NCBI GenBank assembly: GCA_037178675.1
Contig: JAYMGJ010000567.1
Span: 1-15,796 of the forward strand
Source: Scleroderma bovista
Taxonomy: Eukaryota; Basidiomycota; Agaricomycetes; Boletales; Sclerodermataceae
DNA: 15,796 nucleotides
Direction: 5' to 3'
The notes under the pieces were generated by a model. It did not search any database, was not told the DNA's origin, and was given only the letters and a program-made list of their open reading frames with translations. Every line of letters starts with the position of its first letter. Position 1 is the first letter of the stretch. A program made the position numbers and the translations under genes. Below are positions 1 through 8,903 of the stretch, piece by piece.

Positions 1-2
1 AT

Positions 3-299
3 GAGCAGTGTCATGCTGCAAGCCATGGCCATGTTACTCAGGATACTTGCCAGGGCCAGCTAATCCTTGATCATGATCATGAAGACAAGGTGTTTATTTG
101 GTATGTGATTTGGGTTTCTAAATGATGTAAATTGATAATGGCATTTATTTATGAAGCTGTGAAATTTTATGCCAAAGATGGTGCCCGTGATCACTTCCTG
201 CACTATGGTCCAGCATCTGGTCTTTATGACCTTGACTATTTGTAAGTGCTATTCAACAATGATCAGGATGAGATTTCAATGATCAAAGCAGAGGCCAGG
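3..299 (+). pseudogene. 5' part of a broken multi-exon gene, interrupted by the retrotransposon (unknown function)
   Basis: The window opens inside this gene. Codons from position 3 are open to an apparent donor at 101 (GTATGT); a likely acceptor is at 156, and 157-299 encodes a second exon containing KFYAKDGARDHFLHYG and YDLDYL. The two exons do not join in phase, so an indel or a misplaced splice site is likely. A TAA at 243-245 interrupts the frame (CAA to TAA would explain it); after it the frame continues as DQDEISMIKAEAR to the insertion point. From memory the sequence resembles a large, uncharacterised, often transposon-associated Agaricomycete family; I cannot assign a function. The 3' part lies at 7976-8903. 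Family resemblance is recall, not a search result. Confidence 0.6.
295..299. repeat. target-site duplication CCAGG (left copy)
   Basis: CCAGG lies directly before the TG of the 5' LTR and is repeated directly after the CA of the 3' LTR at 7976-7980. Five base pairs is the usual duplication made by Ty3/Gypsy integrases. With one copy removed, the coding frame of the target gene reads on (..KAEAR then EHGFDPSASQ..), which confirms the insertion boundaries. Confidence 0.95.
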
Positions 300-920
300 T
301 GTCACGACTGTGACACCCAATCACCCTGTACCCTATTGTCTGATCGCGTCTATGCGTTCGCCATCCGTTTATTGTATGTACTCCCTTCTCCGTTTCTCTC
401 TATCCTGTATCGCCACTGATCGGTGAGCGTGTTGTCCATTCTGTCTCTCTGTACAATTACCTAATATGTTTCCTTTCTTGTTTCCGGTTACTATACGTTC
501 CCGTCCTGTTGCATTACTAATACGATACCTATTGGTAATCCGGTTATCGCACTTACCGTACTTACTCAGCGCGCAGCGCGTCTGCGCTCATCGTTCGTCA
601 GTAATCCCGACTTCCTGTACATTGCCTCATCCATTCCACTCAGTATAAATACTTAGATACTCGGTCTGTTGTAGTTTCAGTTCAAATATTGAATAAGATA
701 CTTCTCATCTGTTCTCCCTTTGTACTCTCTGTCTCTGCCCTTGTGCAAGCACCCAGTCGTAGACCGTTTACCCTCGGACTCTCCGTCAGACCCTTGGTCG
801 GCCTTCCTATTACTTGGGAAGCACAACTACGCTATGTAGCATCTCGGTCTTACCGCTAGACAAACCCCTGACCCCCAGACCCCTCGTAGAGATCAGATCG
901 GTGAAGAACCGGTCTTGACA
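300..920 (+). repeat. 5' LTR (621 bp)
   Basis: It starts TGTCA and ends TGACA, the short inverted ends typical of LTRs. It aligns along its whole length with 7356-7975. By eye the copies differ at about 44 positions (roughly 7%); all but about one are transitions, nearly all CG versus TG or CA. The first 16 bases are close to a palindrome (TGTCA..TGACA). The open frame at 466-648 is not a gene. Confidence 0.97.
644..650 (+). promoter_or_regulatory. TATA box of the 5' LTR promoter
   Basis: TATAAAT, conserved in the 3' LTR at 7700-7706. Transcription would be expected to start about 30 bp downstream, around 674-680, defining the U3/R boundary. The start is inferred from spacing and from the self-priming match at 679-689. 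Confidence 0.7.
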
Positions 921-922
921 GT

Positions 923-933
923 ATATTCGAACT
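923..933 (+). promoter_or_regulatory. primer-binding site, predicted self-priming
   Basis: ATATTCGAACT lies two bases after the 5' LTR. It is the exact reverse complement of AGTTCGAATAT at 7735-7745 in the 3' LTR (10 of 11 in the 5' LTR copy at 679-689, where a CG became CA). That stretch is about 35 bp after the TATA box, where the mRNA should begin. In Tf1 of fission yeast, and predicted relatives, the first 11 nt of the mRNA fold back on the PBS and prime reverse transcription. There is no TGG as expected for pairing with a tRNA CCA end. Pairing with an internal tRNA T-arm (TTCGA) is the main alternative. Confidence 0.7.
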
Positions 934-961
934 CTAGTCTTGTACAAGTTCACAATCATCT

Positions 962-2311
962 ATGTCCAGGACAATCCAAACCCGCTCGCGCACTGCTCAT
1001 GCAAACAACCCGGAACCCTCAGCATCCGACACTCGTTGGGCTGCTGCCTTGAATGCTCTGACTAGCCTCAGGCACTCACCCGACTCCATCTCCCAATTCC
1101 AAGGCTTCTCCGCTCGGAGAGCCTCCTCCCCTGCTCAGTGTTGCCCACCTGGGGCCTTCGTCAAAGATCTCGGCGATGACCCAGGTGATGACCATCCCTA
1201 TGACAACGGCCCTGGTGACAATGGTCCCGGCGGTGATGGTCCCGACGACCCCGATGACCCAAACCCTGATGATGGCGGTGAAAACCCCATTGATGGCATC
1301 CCCGACCCAGATGAGGCCGGTCTAGTCATCTTTAATAATCTCTCCATCGCTATTGACAGACTCGCGCAATCTTCGCGCTCTTCCGAGTCTTCATCTTGCA
1401 CCAAGGTGCGCGAACCCGACACCTTCGACGGGACCGATCTGAAGAAGTTGCGCACATTCTTAGTCCAGTGCGAGCTCAACTTCCAGGACCAACCGAAGGT
1501 GTTCCGAACTGACCGAACCAAGGTCACATTTGCGCAATTGTACCTCAAAGGGATGGCTCTCGAATGGTTCGAGCCAGACCTACTCGGTGCAGGAGACCCC
1601 CACAACCGTCTGATCTGGATGACCGATTGGGAAGAGTTCGTCATTGAACTCCAAACAACTTTCAGTCCCCACGACCCAGTTGCCGATGCTGAGCATCAGC
1701 TCGACCACCTCCACATGAAGGAAGACCATCGTGCCAACCGATACGTGGTTGACTTCAATCGCATCACGTCCCAGGTTCAGGGCTACGGCGATGGTGCCCT
1801 ACGCCATCACTTCTACACAGGTCTCCCCGACCGAATCAAGGTCGAGATAAGCCGCATTGGTAAACCACGCACTCTGAACAGTCTTCGCATCCTTACCCAG
1901 GAGATCAACACCCGATATTGGGAACGCAAGGAAGAGGTCACACATCAGAACAAGACCTCTACCAGCACTAGTACCAACACCCCCAACACCAAGTCAGGTA
2001 AATCCGATAAGGGTAAATCCTCGGGCAACGCTGCCCAGTCCTCTTCGTCGCCAACCCTGACTCAGAAAACTAACAAGTTGGGCAAGACTGCTGAGCTTTC
2101 AGACAAGCTCGGCAAGGACGGCAAGCTGACCTCTGAGGAACGCAAGCACAGGTTCGACATGAATCTGTGCATGTTCTGTGGTGCAACTGGCCACAAGGCC
2201 AAGGACTGCCCCAAGTCAGGCTCTCGAGCAGCCAAGGCTAGGGCAGCTACCACCACTACCACGAACACGTCGGAAGCCAAACCGACAGCCTCCACTGAGG
2301 CAAAAAAATAG
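962..2311 (+). CDS. gag: Gag polyprotein (449 aa, intact)
   Basis: Structural protein expected to form the cytoplasmic particle that packages the element RNA. The start is the first ATG after the LTR and PBS, 41 bp past the LTR. In order: a Ser/Arg-rich N-terminus; an Asp/Gly/Pro-rich low-complexity stretch at about residues 70-115; a retrotransposon Gag core at about residues 150-320 (LKKLRTFLVQCELNFQ, then GMALEWFEPDL); a Ser/Thr/Lys-rich linker; and one CCHC zinc knuckle at residues 403-416 (C-x2-C-x4-H-x4-C, nt 2168-2209) for nucleic-acid binding. The frame is unbroken, unlike pol. It ends at TAG (2309-2311) inside a predicted -1 frameshift signal. Confidence 0.93.
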   Translation: MSRTIQTRSRTAHANNPEPSASDTRWAAALNALTSLRHSPDSISQFQGFSARRASSPAQCCPPGAFVKDLGDDPGDDHPYDNGPGDNGPGGDGPDDPDDPNPDDGGENPIDGIPDPDEAGLVIFNNLSIAIDRLAQSSRSSESSSCTKVREPDTFDGTDLKKLRTFLVQCELNFQDQPKVFRTDRTKVTFAQLYLKGMALEWFEPDLLGAGDPHNRLIWMTDWEEFVIELQTTFSPHDPVADAEHQLDHLHMKEDHRANRYVVDFNRITSQVQGYGDGALRHHFYTGLPDRIKVEISRIGKPRTLNSLRILTQEINTRYWERKEEVTHQNKTSTSTSTNTPNTKSGKSDKGKSSGNAAQSSSSPTLTQKTNKLGKTAELSDKLGKDGKLTSEERKHRFDMNLCMFCGATGHKAKDCPKSGSRAAKARAATTTTTNTSEAKPTASTEAKK

Positions 2312-5300
2312 ATAGCAACTCCCGAGACTCTGCACAGAGTGGGAGTTGCGTTGTTCCCGACTGTGCACCTATGGAGGCCCGACTCAACGCAGCCGCTCTT
2401 TCCAACCCCAACTCTCTCCGACCTCAGGTTACCGTCAGTGACTGTGATATACAGTCCTTTCCTGCACTAGTAGATTCGGGTTCTACCCATTGTTTTGTAG
2501 ATCCATCTTTTGCCAATATGAACACTCTTTCATGCTACTCGGTATCCCCAATCATTCTCCGCCTATTCGACAGTACCACCACCACCATAATCACCGAAGC
2601 AACCAATCTACCCATCCGTTTTCCCTCTGGTGACATCACCCCAATGACATTTTATGTCACCCCATTGGACTCTGACTGTAAGATTGTTCTCGGACACAAC
2701 TGGCTCACCTGATACAATCTGTTGATTGACTGGGTACTGAGCAGTATCGAGTTCAGAACATCTACACAGCAAGTGCCAACCCCGAGTTCACTCCCCGACC
2801 CTGTAGTGCCCTCACCGAGCACGCTGAGACTCAATGCTACGTCAGTCTCGTCTCCTTCTCCGACCGACTCGCCTCAGGCTCCCGGTCTTCGGGCACCTCC
2901 TATCACTCTCATCAACGCTGCAGCTTTTCTAAAGGCTTGCCAGCTCGATGGCTCTCAACAGTTCTCTATCCAGCTGAAGCCTGATGGTAGCTTTCACGCT
3001 GCGTCGGTCAACGCTGCTCCCAACCTCTCCTCTGTCCCCGAGGCATACCACGACTTTGCTGACGTCTTTAGCAAGGCAAAAGCATCGGTACTCGTGCCTC
3101 ATCGGGAATACAACCTCAAGATAGAACTGGAAGAAGGAGTGCCTCTACCGCCCGGTAGACTCTACTCTCTCTCCCCCGTCGAGCTCGAAACCCTTCGGGC
3201 ATTCATCGACGAAAACCTACGCTTTGGTTTCATCCGTCCGACCTCATCCTCCCATGCAGCCCCTGTCCTCTTCATCAAGAAGAAGGATGGCTCTCTCCGA
3301 CTTTGCGTCGACTACCGAGGACTCAACAGAATATCAAAGAAGGATCAGTATCCCCTACCCCTCATCTCCGACCTACTCGACTCTCCGAGTCAGGCAAAGG
3401 TCTACACTAAAATCGACCTGAGACATGCTTACCACCTGGTTCGCATTGCCGAAGGTGATGAGTGGAAAACCGCCTTCAGGACTTGCTACAGCTCATATGA
3501 GTGGCAGGTGATGCCCTTCGGTCTCACCAACGCCCCTGCAGCCTTTCAGCAGTTCATCAACTCCATCTTCGCGGACATGCTCGATGTCTGTGTCGTAGTC
3601 TACCTCAACGACATCCTAGTCTACTTGGACAACATGGAGGACCATACTGACCACGTTTGGGAAGTGCTTCGGCGACTCCGCCAGCACAAGCTTTATGCCA
3701 AACCTGAAAAGTGTGAGTTCCATTCGGACTTGGTGGAGTACCTTGGGTACTTCCTCTCCCCCAACGGATTGACGATGTCACAAGACAAAGTCAAGACAAT
3801 CTGCGATTGGCCTGAACCTCGCAAGGTGAAGGACATTCAGTCCTTCCTCGGCTTCGCAAACTTTTACCATCGATTTATATTCAATTACTCCGATATAGTG
3901 GTCCCACTAACTTGGTTGACATGGAAAGATGCCCCTTGGGACTTCTCCGACGTCTGCCGATGCTCATTCAACCAACTCAAGGAGGCCTTCACCACAGCTC
4001 CCATCCTCACCCACTTCCAGCCAGGCGCCCAACTGACAATCGAGACCAATGCTTCGGACTACGCGATTGCTGGTATCCTATCCATCACAGGTTCAGATGA
4101 TGAGATACGACCGGTTGCGTTTTACTCTCACACTCTGACCGCACCCGAGCTGAACTATGATACACACGACAAGGAGCTTCTCGCTATTTTTGAAGCCTTC
4201 AAGGCCTGGCATCATTATCTGGAGGGCCCTGCCTTCCCGATTGACGTTGTGACTGTCCACAAAAATTTGGAATATTTCTCCACCTCTAAGGTTCTCACCT
4301 GTCGGCAAGCCCGATGGTCAGAATATCTCTCTTCGTTCAACTTGATTATTCGTTTCTGACCTGGTAAGCTTGGTGCAAAGCCCGACACCTTGACTAGACG
4401 CTGGGACGTCTACCCCAAAGAGGGGGATAAGGGCTTCACCCGAGTCAATCCACAGAACCTCTGACCGGTGTTCACAGCTGAACAGCTCACCAATTCCCTT
4501 CGTGTGACATACCTACACACTCCAGTACTCAGAGCAAGTGCACTCATGGACATCGAGCATCTTCATGCCGATATCCTAGCCAACCTCCCAACCGATCCCA
4601 TCGCTAAAGCCCACCTCTCGGACACATCAAATCCCTGATGGTCAACCAATGAGACTGGTTACCTACATCTTGATGGTCGCATGTACGTCCCCGAGGCTGA
4701 TGACCTACATCTTCGTGTCCTCAGATACAAGCATGACCATCCCCTATCGGGACACTTCGGTCAAAATCGCACTCTAGAGCTCATCTGTCGCGAATACACA
4801 TGGCCAGGAATTCGTACCTACATAAAGGACTACGTCAAGTCCTGCACAGCCTGTGCCCGAGCTAAGACGCCACGTCACCAACCCTATGGGATGCTCAAGC
4901 AATTACTGGTCCCCGACCGACCATGGAATTCCATCTTGATGGATTTCATCAAGCAACTCCCATCCTCATCCGGCTTCACAGCCATACTGGTAGTCATAGA
5001 CCGACTATCAAAGCAAGCCATATTCATCCCGACTCACGACACAATAACTTCCCCCGAGCTCGCACAGCTCTTCCTACTACACGTCTTTGCTAAGCACGGT
5101 GTCCCTGCGCACGTAACGTCTGACCGAGGCTCAGAGTTCGTCTCCCATTTCTTCCGATCACTTGGTAAGGCCTTAGATATGAAATTACATTTCACTTCGG
5201 GCTATCACCCAGAAGGTGACGGACAGACCAAGCGAGCTAATCAAACACTCGAGCAATACCTCAGGATGTACTGCAATTACCAGCAGGACAATTGGTCGGA

Positions 5301-6027
5301 CTTACTACCTCTCACCGAGTTCACCTACAACAATGCCCCTAGCGCTACGACTGGTGTATCACTGTTCTTCGCAAACAAAGGATACCACCCGAACCTCGCT
5401 GTACACCCCGAGCGTGATCTCTCATCGGCTCAGGCACGGGAATACGCAGTTGACTTAGAGTTGTTGCATGAGTACCTACGTGAAGAAATGACTGCTGCCC
5501 AGAAAAGGTACCAAGGCCCTGCTGACACCAGAAGGTCACCCGCACCTGATTTCAAAGTCGGTGATCAAGTATTCATCAAGGCCAAGTATTTTAGGTCTAC
5601 CCGACCGTCAAAGAATCTCTCCGAGAAGAATCTTGGTCCCTACCCAATTATCGCCCAAGTCGGCACCCTATCATTCACAATCCGCCTCCCCGACTCTATG
5701 CGTGCTGTCCACCCCGTCTTCCACGTCTCACAGCTCGAACCAGCGACACTGAACACAATACCAAATCGGTCACAACCTCCACCACCTCCCATTGAAGTCG
5801 ATGGCGAACCCGAGTTCGAGATCACCGAGATCCTCAACTCAAAGTTTGACCGACATCAACGCCAATGCCCACTCCTCTATCTAGTTAGATGGGCTGGTTA
5901 CGAAGGTACCGACAAAGAAACATCTTGGTTGATTGCGACCGAGCTTGGACACGCATCAGAACTTGTGGCCAACTATCATAAGGCCTACCCAACTAAGCCA
6001 GGCCCCTTAGAAAGCCTCTCACACTGA
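2299..6027 (+). pseudogene. pol: Pol polyprotein (protease, RT, RNase H, integrase, chromodomain), broken by four TGA codons
   Basis: One reading frame with no frameshifts, entered from gag by -1 slippage. Protease: DSGST at 2473-2487. RT: about 3290-3850, with KIDLRHAY at 3409-3432 and a YLND box at 3601-3612. RNase H: about 4030-4300, with TNASDYA. Integrase: HHCC finger at about 4720-4860, then a DDE core with D at 4942, D at 5122 and a Lys at 5230 where Glu belongs. Chromodomain: about 5815-5990 (YLVRWAGYEG..SW), which in chromoviruses binds modified histone H3. In-frame TGAs at 2710, 4357, 4462 and 4636 all fit CGA to TGA, each preceded by C. RT, RNase H (D to N at 4048, and TVH for TDH at 4255) and integrase all lack a catalytic acid, so readthrough would not restore activity. 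Confidence 0.95.
2302..2349 (+). promoter_or_regulatory. predicted -1 ribosomal frameshift signal joining gag to pol
   Basis: Seven A residues at 2302-2308 form an in-phase slippery heptamer A-AAA-AAA, followed by the gag TAG. After a 6-nt spacer comes a hairpin at 2315-2349: GCAACTCCC pairs with GGGAGTTGC, with an inner ACTCT/AGAGT stem, a GAG bulge and a 4-nt loop. Pol is exactly in the -1 frame, and that frame is closed by a TGA at 2296-2298, so the two frames overlap only at 2299-2311, where the heptamer lies. Heptamer, spacer and stem-loop are the standard parts of -1 frameshift sites; function is inferred. Confidence 0.75.
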
Positions 6028-6123
6028 GTTGTCTAAATCACCGAGCAAAGTCTATTGACAGTGTAGAAAACAAAGTGAAAGAAAAAAGAAAACTAAATAC
6101 AAGTACATTTCAGTCCAGTCCGA

Positions 6124-7190
6124 CTACTCGGACTCGCCCTCTCCGTCTTCGTCTCCCGACTCTTCGCCTTCCCCATCCGTCTCATCTGACTCCTCCCATT
6201 CTTCGCTCCCCTCGGGCATCGCCTTGCCCTTGCCTTTTGGATCCTTCACATCCGCTGCCCTTTTCGTCTCCCAGACGATCCCTTCCACCTGTTGACCCAG
6301 TTTGGCCAACTCCTTCGTATTGCGGTCGATCGCTGCCACGATCTCCCCGAGTCGGCGGTCCAAGACCAGCGCGACTGGGTCGGGCCAATTTGAGGGCCCA
6401 GCCACTGAGAAGCCACCCATGGCTGCTTCAATCTCCTCGGTGCTCGCGGCCTTGGCCATTGCCTTCTTCGTCCACTTCCTCTTTTTGCCTCCTCTTGGCA
6501 AAGTGTTCGCCTCCACTGTCTTCTCGCTCTGCTTTCTCTTCTCCACTCACCAACCTCTCCATCGTGGCTGTCAACACACTGAAGGTGCACTTGATCTTGG
6601 ATCGTTGACACCAACCACACGTCGGAGTGCATGCACCGTCGGCCAGATCGCACTTGGCACTGTGGCTGCTTCACCTGCATCGGTCACAAGGGGGCCTGAA
6701 CCCCATTATGCCCGTGTTCGAGCAGGCAGTCACCTGTTGGGGCTATTCAATAATAAATCAGCAAAAGTCAAATAAAGAAATACCAACGACGCACCTTAGG
6801 CTTCAGCCCCAGCCCTAGACATTCCCACATCGCCTCGCCAGCCGCCAGCGACTCGGCCTTCTCTCTCGCCCTCACCTCCACCTCGGCCTTGCATCTCGCC
6901 TCGAAATCCGCTCACACCTTCGCCTCGGCAACTCGCTTTGCCTCCACTTCGGCTTTCCGCTTCTCTTCAGTGACCCTTCTCACCTCTTCCTCAGCCTTCT
7001 TCCTGGCAGCCTCCTCTGCCAACCTCCTCGCCTCTTGCTTGGCCGCCTGTTTCATCAATCGCTCCCATCACCGACACGACTGTTCGTCGAACTTGGCGAT
7101 TTGGACTTGGATCGAATCAGTTGGCTTCCCTTCCAACTCGGGCGAGGGGGCGCGCATCCAGTCGATGTTGTCGGTGTTGCTAGCGGACAT
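6124..7190 (-). pseudogene. antisense spliced gene carried by the retrotransposon (Cys-rich and acidic, unknown role), broken
   Basis: It runs opposite to pol. ATG at 7190-7188 begins MSASNTDNIDWMRAPSPELE; exon 1 (7190-6795) continues as a charged Glu/Lys/Arg/Ala helix of coiled-coil type. An intron at 6794-6734 (61 nt, GTGCGT..CAG, branch-like GCTGATT) joins in phase to exon 2, which has a Cys-rich block (PPCDRCR, then CGWCQRSKIKC) like a fungal zinc cluster, followed by AAIDRNTKELAKLGQQ and an acidic tail. In-frame TGAs at 7070, 6914 and 6673 (each plausible CGA to TGA) and a one-base frame change between about 6670 and 6546 break it. From memory, similar antisense genes occur in other Agaricomycete Gypsy elements. 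Function unknown; a regulatory or nucleic-acid-binding role is a guess. Confidence 0.75.
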
Positions 7191-7252
7191 GTTTAAATCA
7201 AGGATGTTATGAAGAAGAGAATTTGTTGGGTTACCGTCACTGAAGGCCAGTC

Positions 7253-7259
7253 TTATATA
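7253..7259 (-). promoter_or_regulatory. TATA box for the antisense gene
   Basis: TATATAA on the minus strand, about 63 bp upstream of the antisense ATG at 7190. The position suits a core promoter, and the intergenic stretch 7191-7340 holds no other gene. It supports independent transcription against the LTR promoter. Confidence 0.5.
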
Positions 7260-7342
7260 TGCCCTAACCGATTTTCAAACCCAGACAATGGTCGCACACA
7301 TTCGGTGTGGAATACGCATTGCAGCCTCGTGGGCTCAGCCCT

Positions 7343-7352
7343 AAGAGGGGGA
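7343..7352 (+). promoter_or_regulatory. polypurine tract
   Basis: AAGAGGGGGA, three bases before the 3' LTR. Position and composition match the RNase H-resistant primer for plus-strand DNA synthesis in LTR retrotransposons. Confidence 0.85.
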
Positions 7353-7355
7353 TAC

Positions 7356-7975
7356 TGTCATGACCATGACACCCGATCACCCTGTACCCTATTGTCCGAT
7401 CGCGTCCACACGTTCACCGTCCGTTTATTGTATGTACTCCCTTCTCCGTTTCTCTCTATCCTGTATTGCCACCGATCAGTGAGCGTGTTGTCCGTTCTGT
7501 CTCTCTGTACAATTACCTAATATGTTTCCTTTCTTGTTTCCGGTTACTATATGTTCCTGTCCCGTTGCATTACTAATACGATACCTATCGGTAATCCGGT
7601 TATCGCACTTACTGTACTTACTCAGCATGCAGCACGTCTGCGCTCATCGTTCGTCAGTAATCCCGACTTTCTGTACATCGCCTCATCCATTCCACTCAGT
7701 ATAAATACTTAGATACTCGGTCTGTTGTAGTTTCAGTTCGAATATCAAATAAGATACTTCTCGTCTGTTCTCCCTTCATACTCTCCATCTCTGCCCTTGT
7801 GCAAGCACCTGGTCGTAGACCGTTTACCCTCAGACTCTCCGTCAGACTCTCAGTCGGCCTTCCTATTACTCAGGAAGCACAACTACACTATGTAGCATCT
7901 TGGTCTTACCGCTAGACCAACCCTGACCCCCAGACCCCTCGTAGAGATCAGATCGGTGAAGAACCAGTCTTGACA
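7356..7975 (+). repeat. 3' LTR (620 bp)
   Basis: It begins TGTCATGACCATGACA, a near-perfect palindrome, and ends TTGACA. It aligns throughout with the 5' LTR. TATA box at 7700-7706. The R-region segment at 7735-7745 keeps the CG that the 5' copy lost and matches the PBS exactly. The open frames at 7209-7704 are LTR shadows. Confidence 0.97.
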
Positions 7976-7980
7976 CCAGG
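7976..7980. repeat. target-site duplication CCAGG (right copy)
   Basis: Direct copy of 295-299, immediately after the terminal CA of the 3' LTR. Confidence 0.95.
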
Positions 7981-8903
7981 GAGCATGGATTTGATCCCTC
8001 AGCATCACAGTGTGCAGTGGTCATGAATCACACCTCAGTTCATGTTATGTGCCGTGAGTTGGGTGATTAAATTGCATTTAATTATGAAGCTAAATATTTT
8101 GTTACATTACTAGCAAGGGGTCATATTGGCCCAGATGGTAATCTGGAGCTTTCTCCAATGATCACCATTTCTTGTAGGAGTCAATTTCACATTTATCAGC
8201 TGCTTGAAGAGCATAGGCAGGCATGCCCCAAAATTCTTGTTGTTTGTACAGGAGCACACAGTCATCCAGTACCCCTCCCAGCCAAGACCCCTTCATCAAT
8301 TCACAGCAAAATATTCCAACTGCTCTATGACATGGACTATGATCTTCCTGACATAACTCCTTGGCATTTTCTGTGGCACCCCACTGTAACCCAGTTTCTG
8401 GTTACACAGCTTCCCAACATAACCAATCCCTCATTAAGTGATCTTCATATTTCATTGGCAAACCGTGATCACCTCTGCTCATACATTCAAAATGCCAAAG
8501 TATCAGCCTTTCCATTTGGTACTAGTTGGAAAGGTAGGTGATCTAAGCTTTGGTGCTAAGAAGCTAGTAGGGCTGATGTCATCATTAACTCTTTACAGGC
8601 TTGCTTCACCTCAAAGAGATGCAAGATCATGATCTGCCTCCACAGGAGCACTACATTTGACTAGCTGTTGAGGTCCAAGAAGTTGACCTGCTTCCTTCAA
8701 GCACCTGTGAAGAAGATGAATCAAGGCAGCCACTTCGAGTTGTAATTTGCATGCTCCCACAAAGCAGTGAACGACTCCAATCAGCTCAGTACCTACAAAG
8801 TGATATAGGGTTCAAAAGGATAGTTGGGTTTTATGAGCTTGAAATTGGTGGGATTGAGCCAAATTCTTTGGGCGAAGCAGGCTTCAGCTATCCATCATTG
8901 TAG
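7976..8903 (+). pseudogene. 3' part of the gene split by the retrotransposon (unknown function)
   Basis: It continues the frame of 157-299. Two introns join in phase: 8063-8113 (51 nt, GTGATT..TAG) and 8534-8598 (65 nt, GTAGGT..ACAG, branch-like TTAAC). The first exon segment reads EHGFDPSASQCAVVMN; the middle exon holds CTGAHSHPVPLPAKTP, a Cys/His cluster that could belong to a transposase-type zinc finger, then YDLPDITPWHFLWHP; the last exon starts GLLHLKEMQDHDLPP and includes AQYLQSDIGFKRIVGFYE. TGA at 8658-8660 (likely CGA to TGA) breaks the last exon, which stops at 8901-8903, well short of what I recall of the family. A transposon-derived origin (MULE-like) is a weak inference. It was perhaps already decaying when the retroelement landed. 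Confidence 0.65.

Larger units (their letters stand above)
300..7975 (+). mobile_element. full-length Ty3/Gypsy chromovirus, inactivated copy
   Basis: A 7,676-bp LTR retrotransposon: LTRs at 300-920 and 7356-7975, primer-binding site at 923-933, gag, pol in the order protease, RT, RNase H, integrase, chromodomain (this order defines Ty3/Gypsy chromoviruses), an antisense gene, and a polypurine tract just before the 3' LTR. A 5-bp duplication flanks it. It is structurally complete but cannot be autonomous: pol has four in-frame TGA codons and lost catalytic residues. No large deletion or nested insertion is visible. Confidence 0.97.

Noticed and set aside
466..648. Small open frame in the LTRs (also 7522-7704)
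   Set aside because: Present in both LTRs simply because they are copies; in the promoter region, with no protein features.
921..940. Conventional tRNA 3'-end primer-binding site
   Set aside because: No TGG next to the LTR and no obvious match to a tRNA 3' end; the 11-nt complementarity to the R region explains the site better. A T-arm match (TTCGAA) cannot be fully excluded.
2710..4638. TGA recoding (selenocysteine or readthrough) in pol
   Set aside because: All four TGAs fit CGA to TGA, and catalytic residues are lost by the same type of change, so mutation is simpler. Readthrough would still give dead enzymes.
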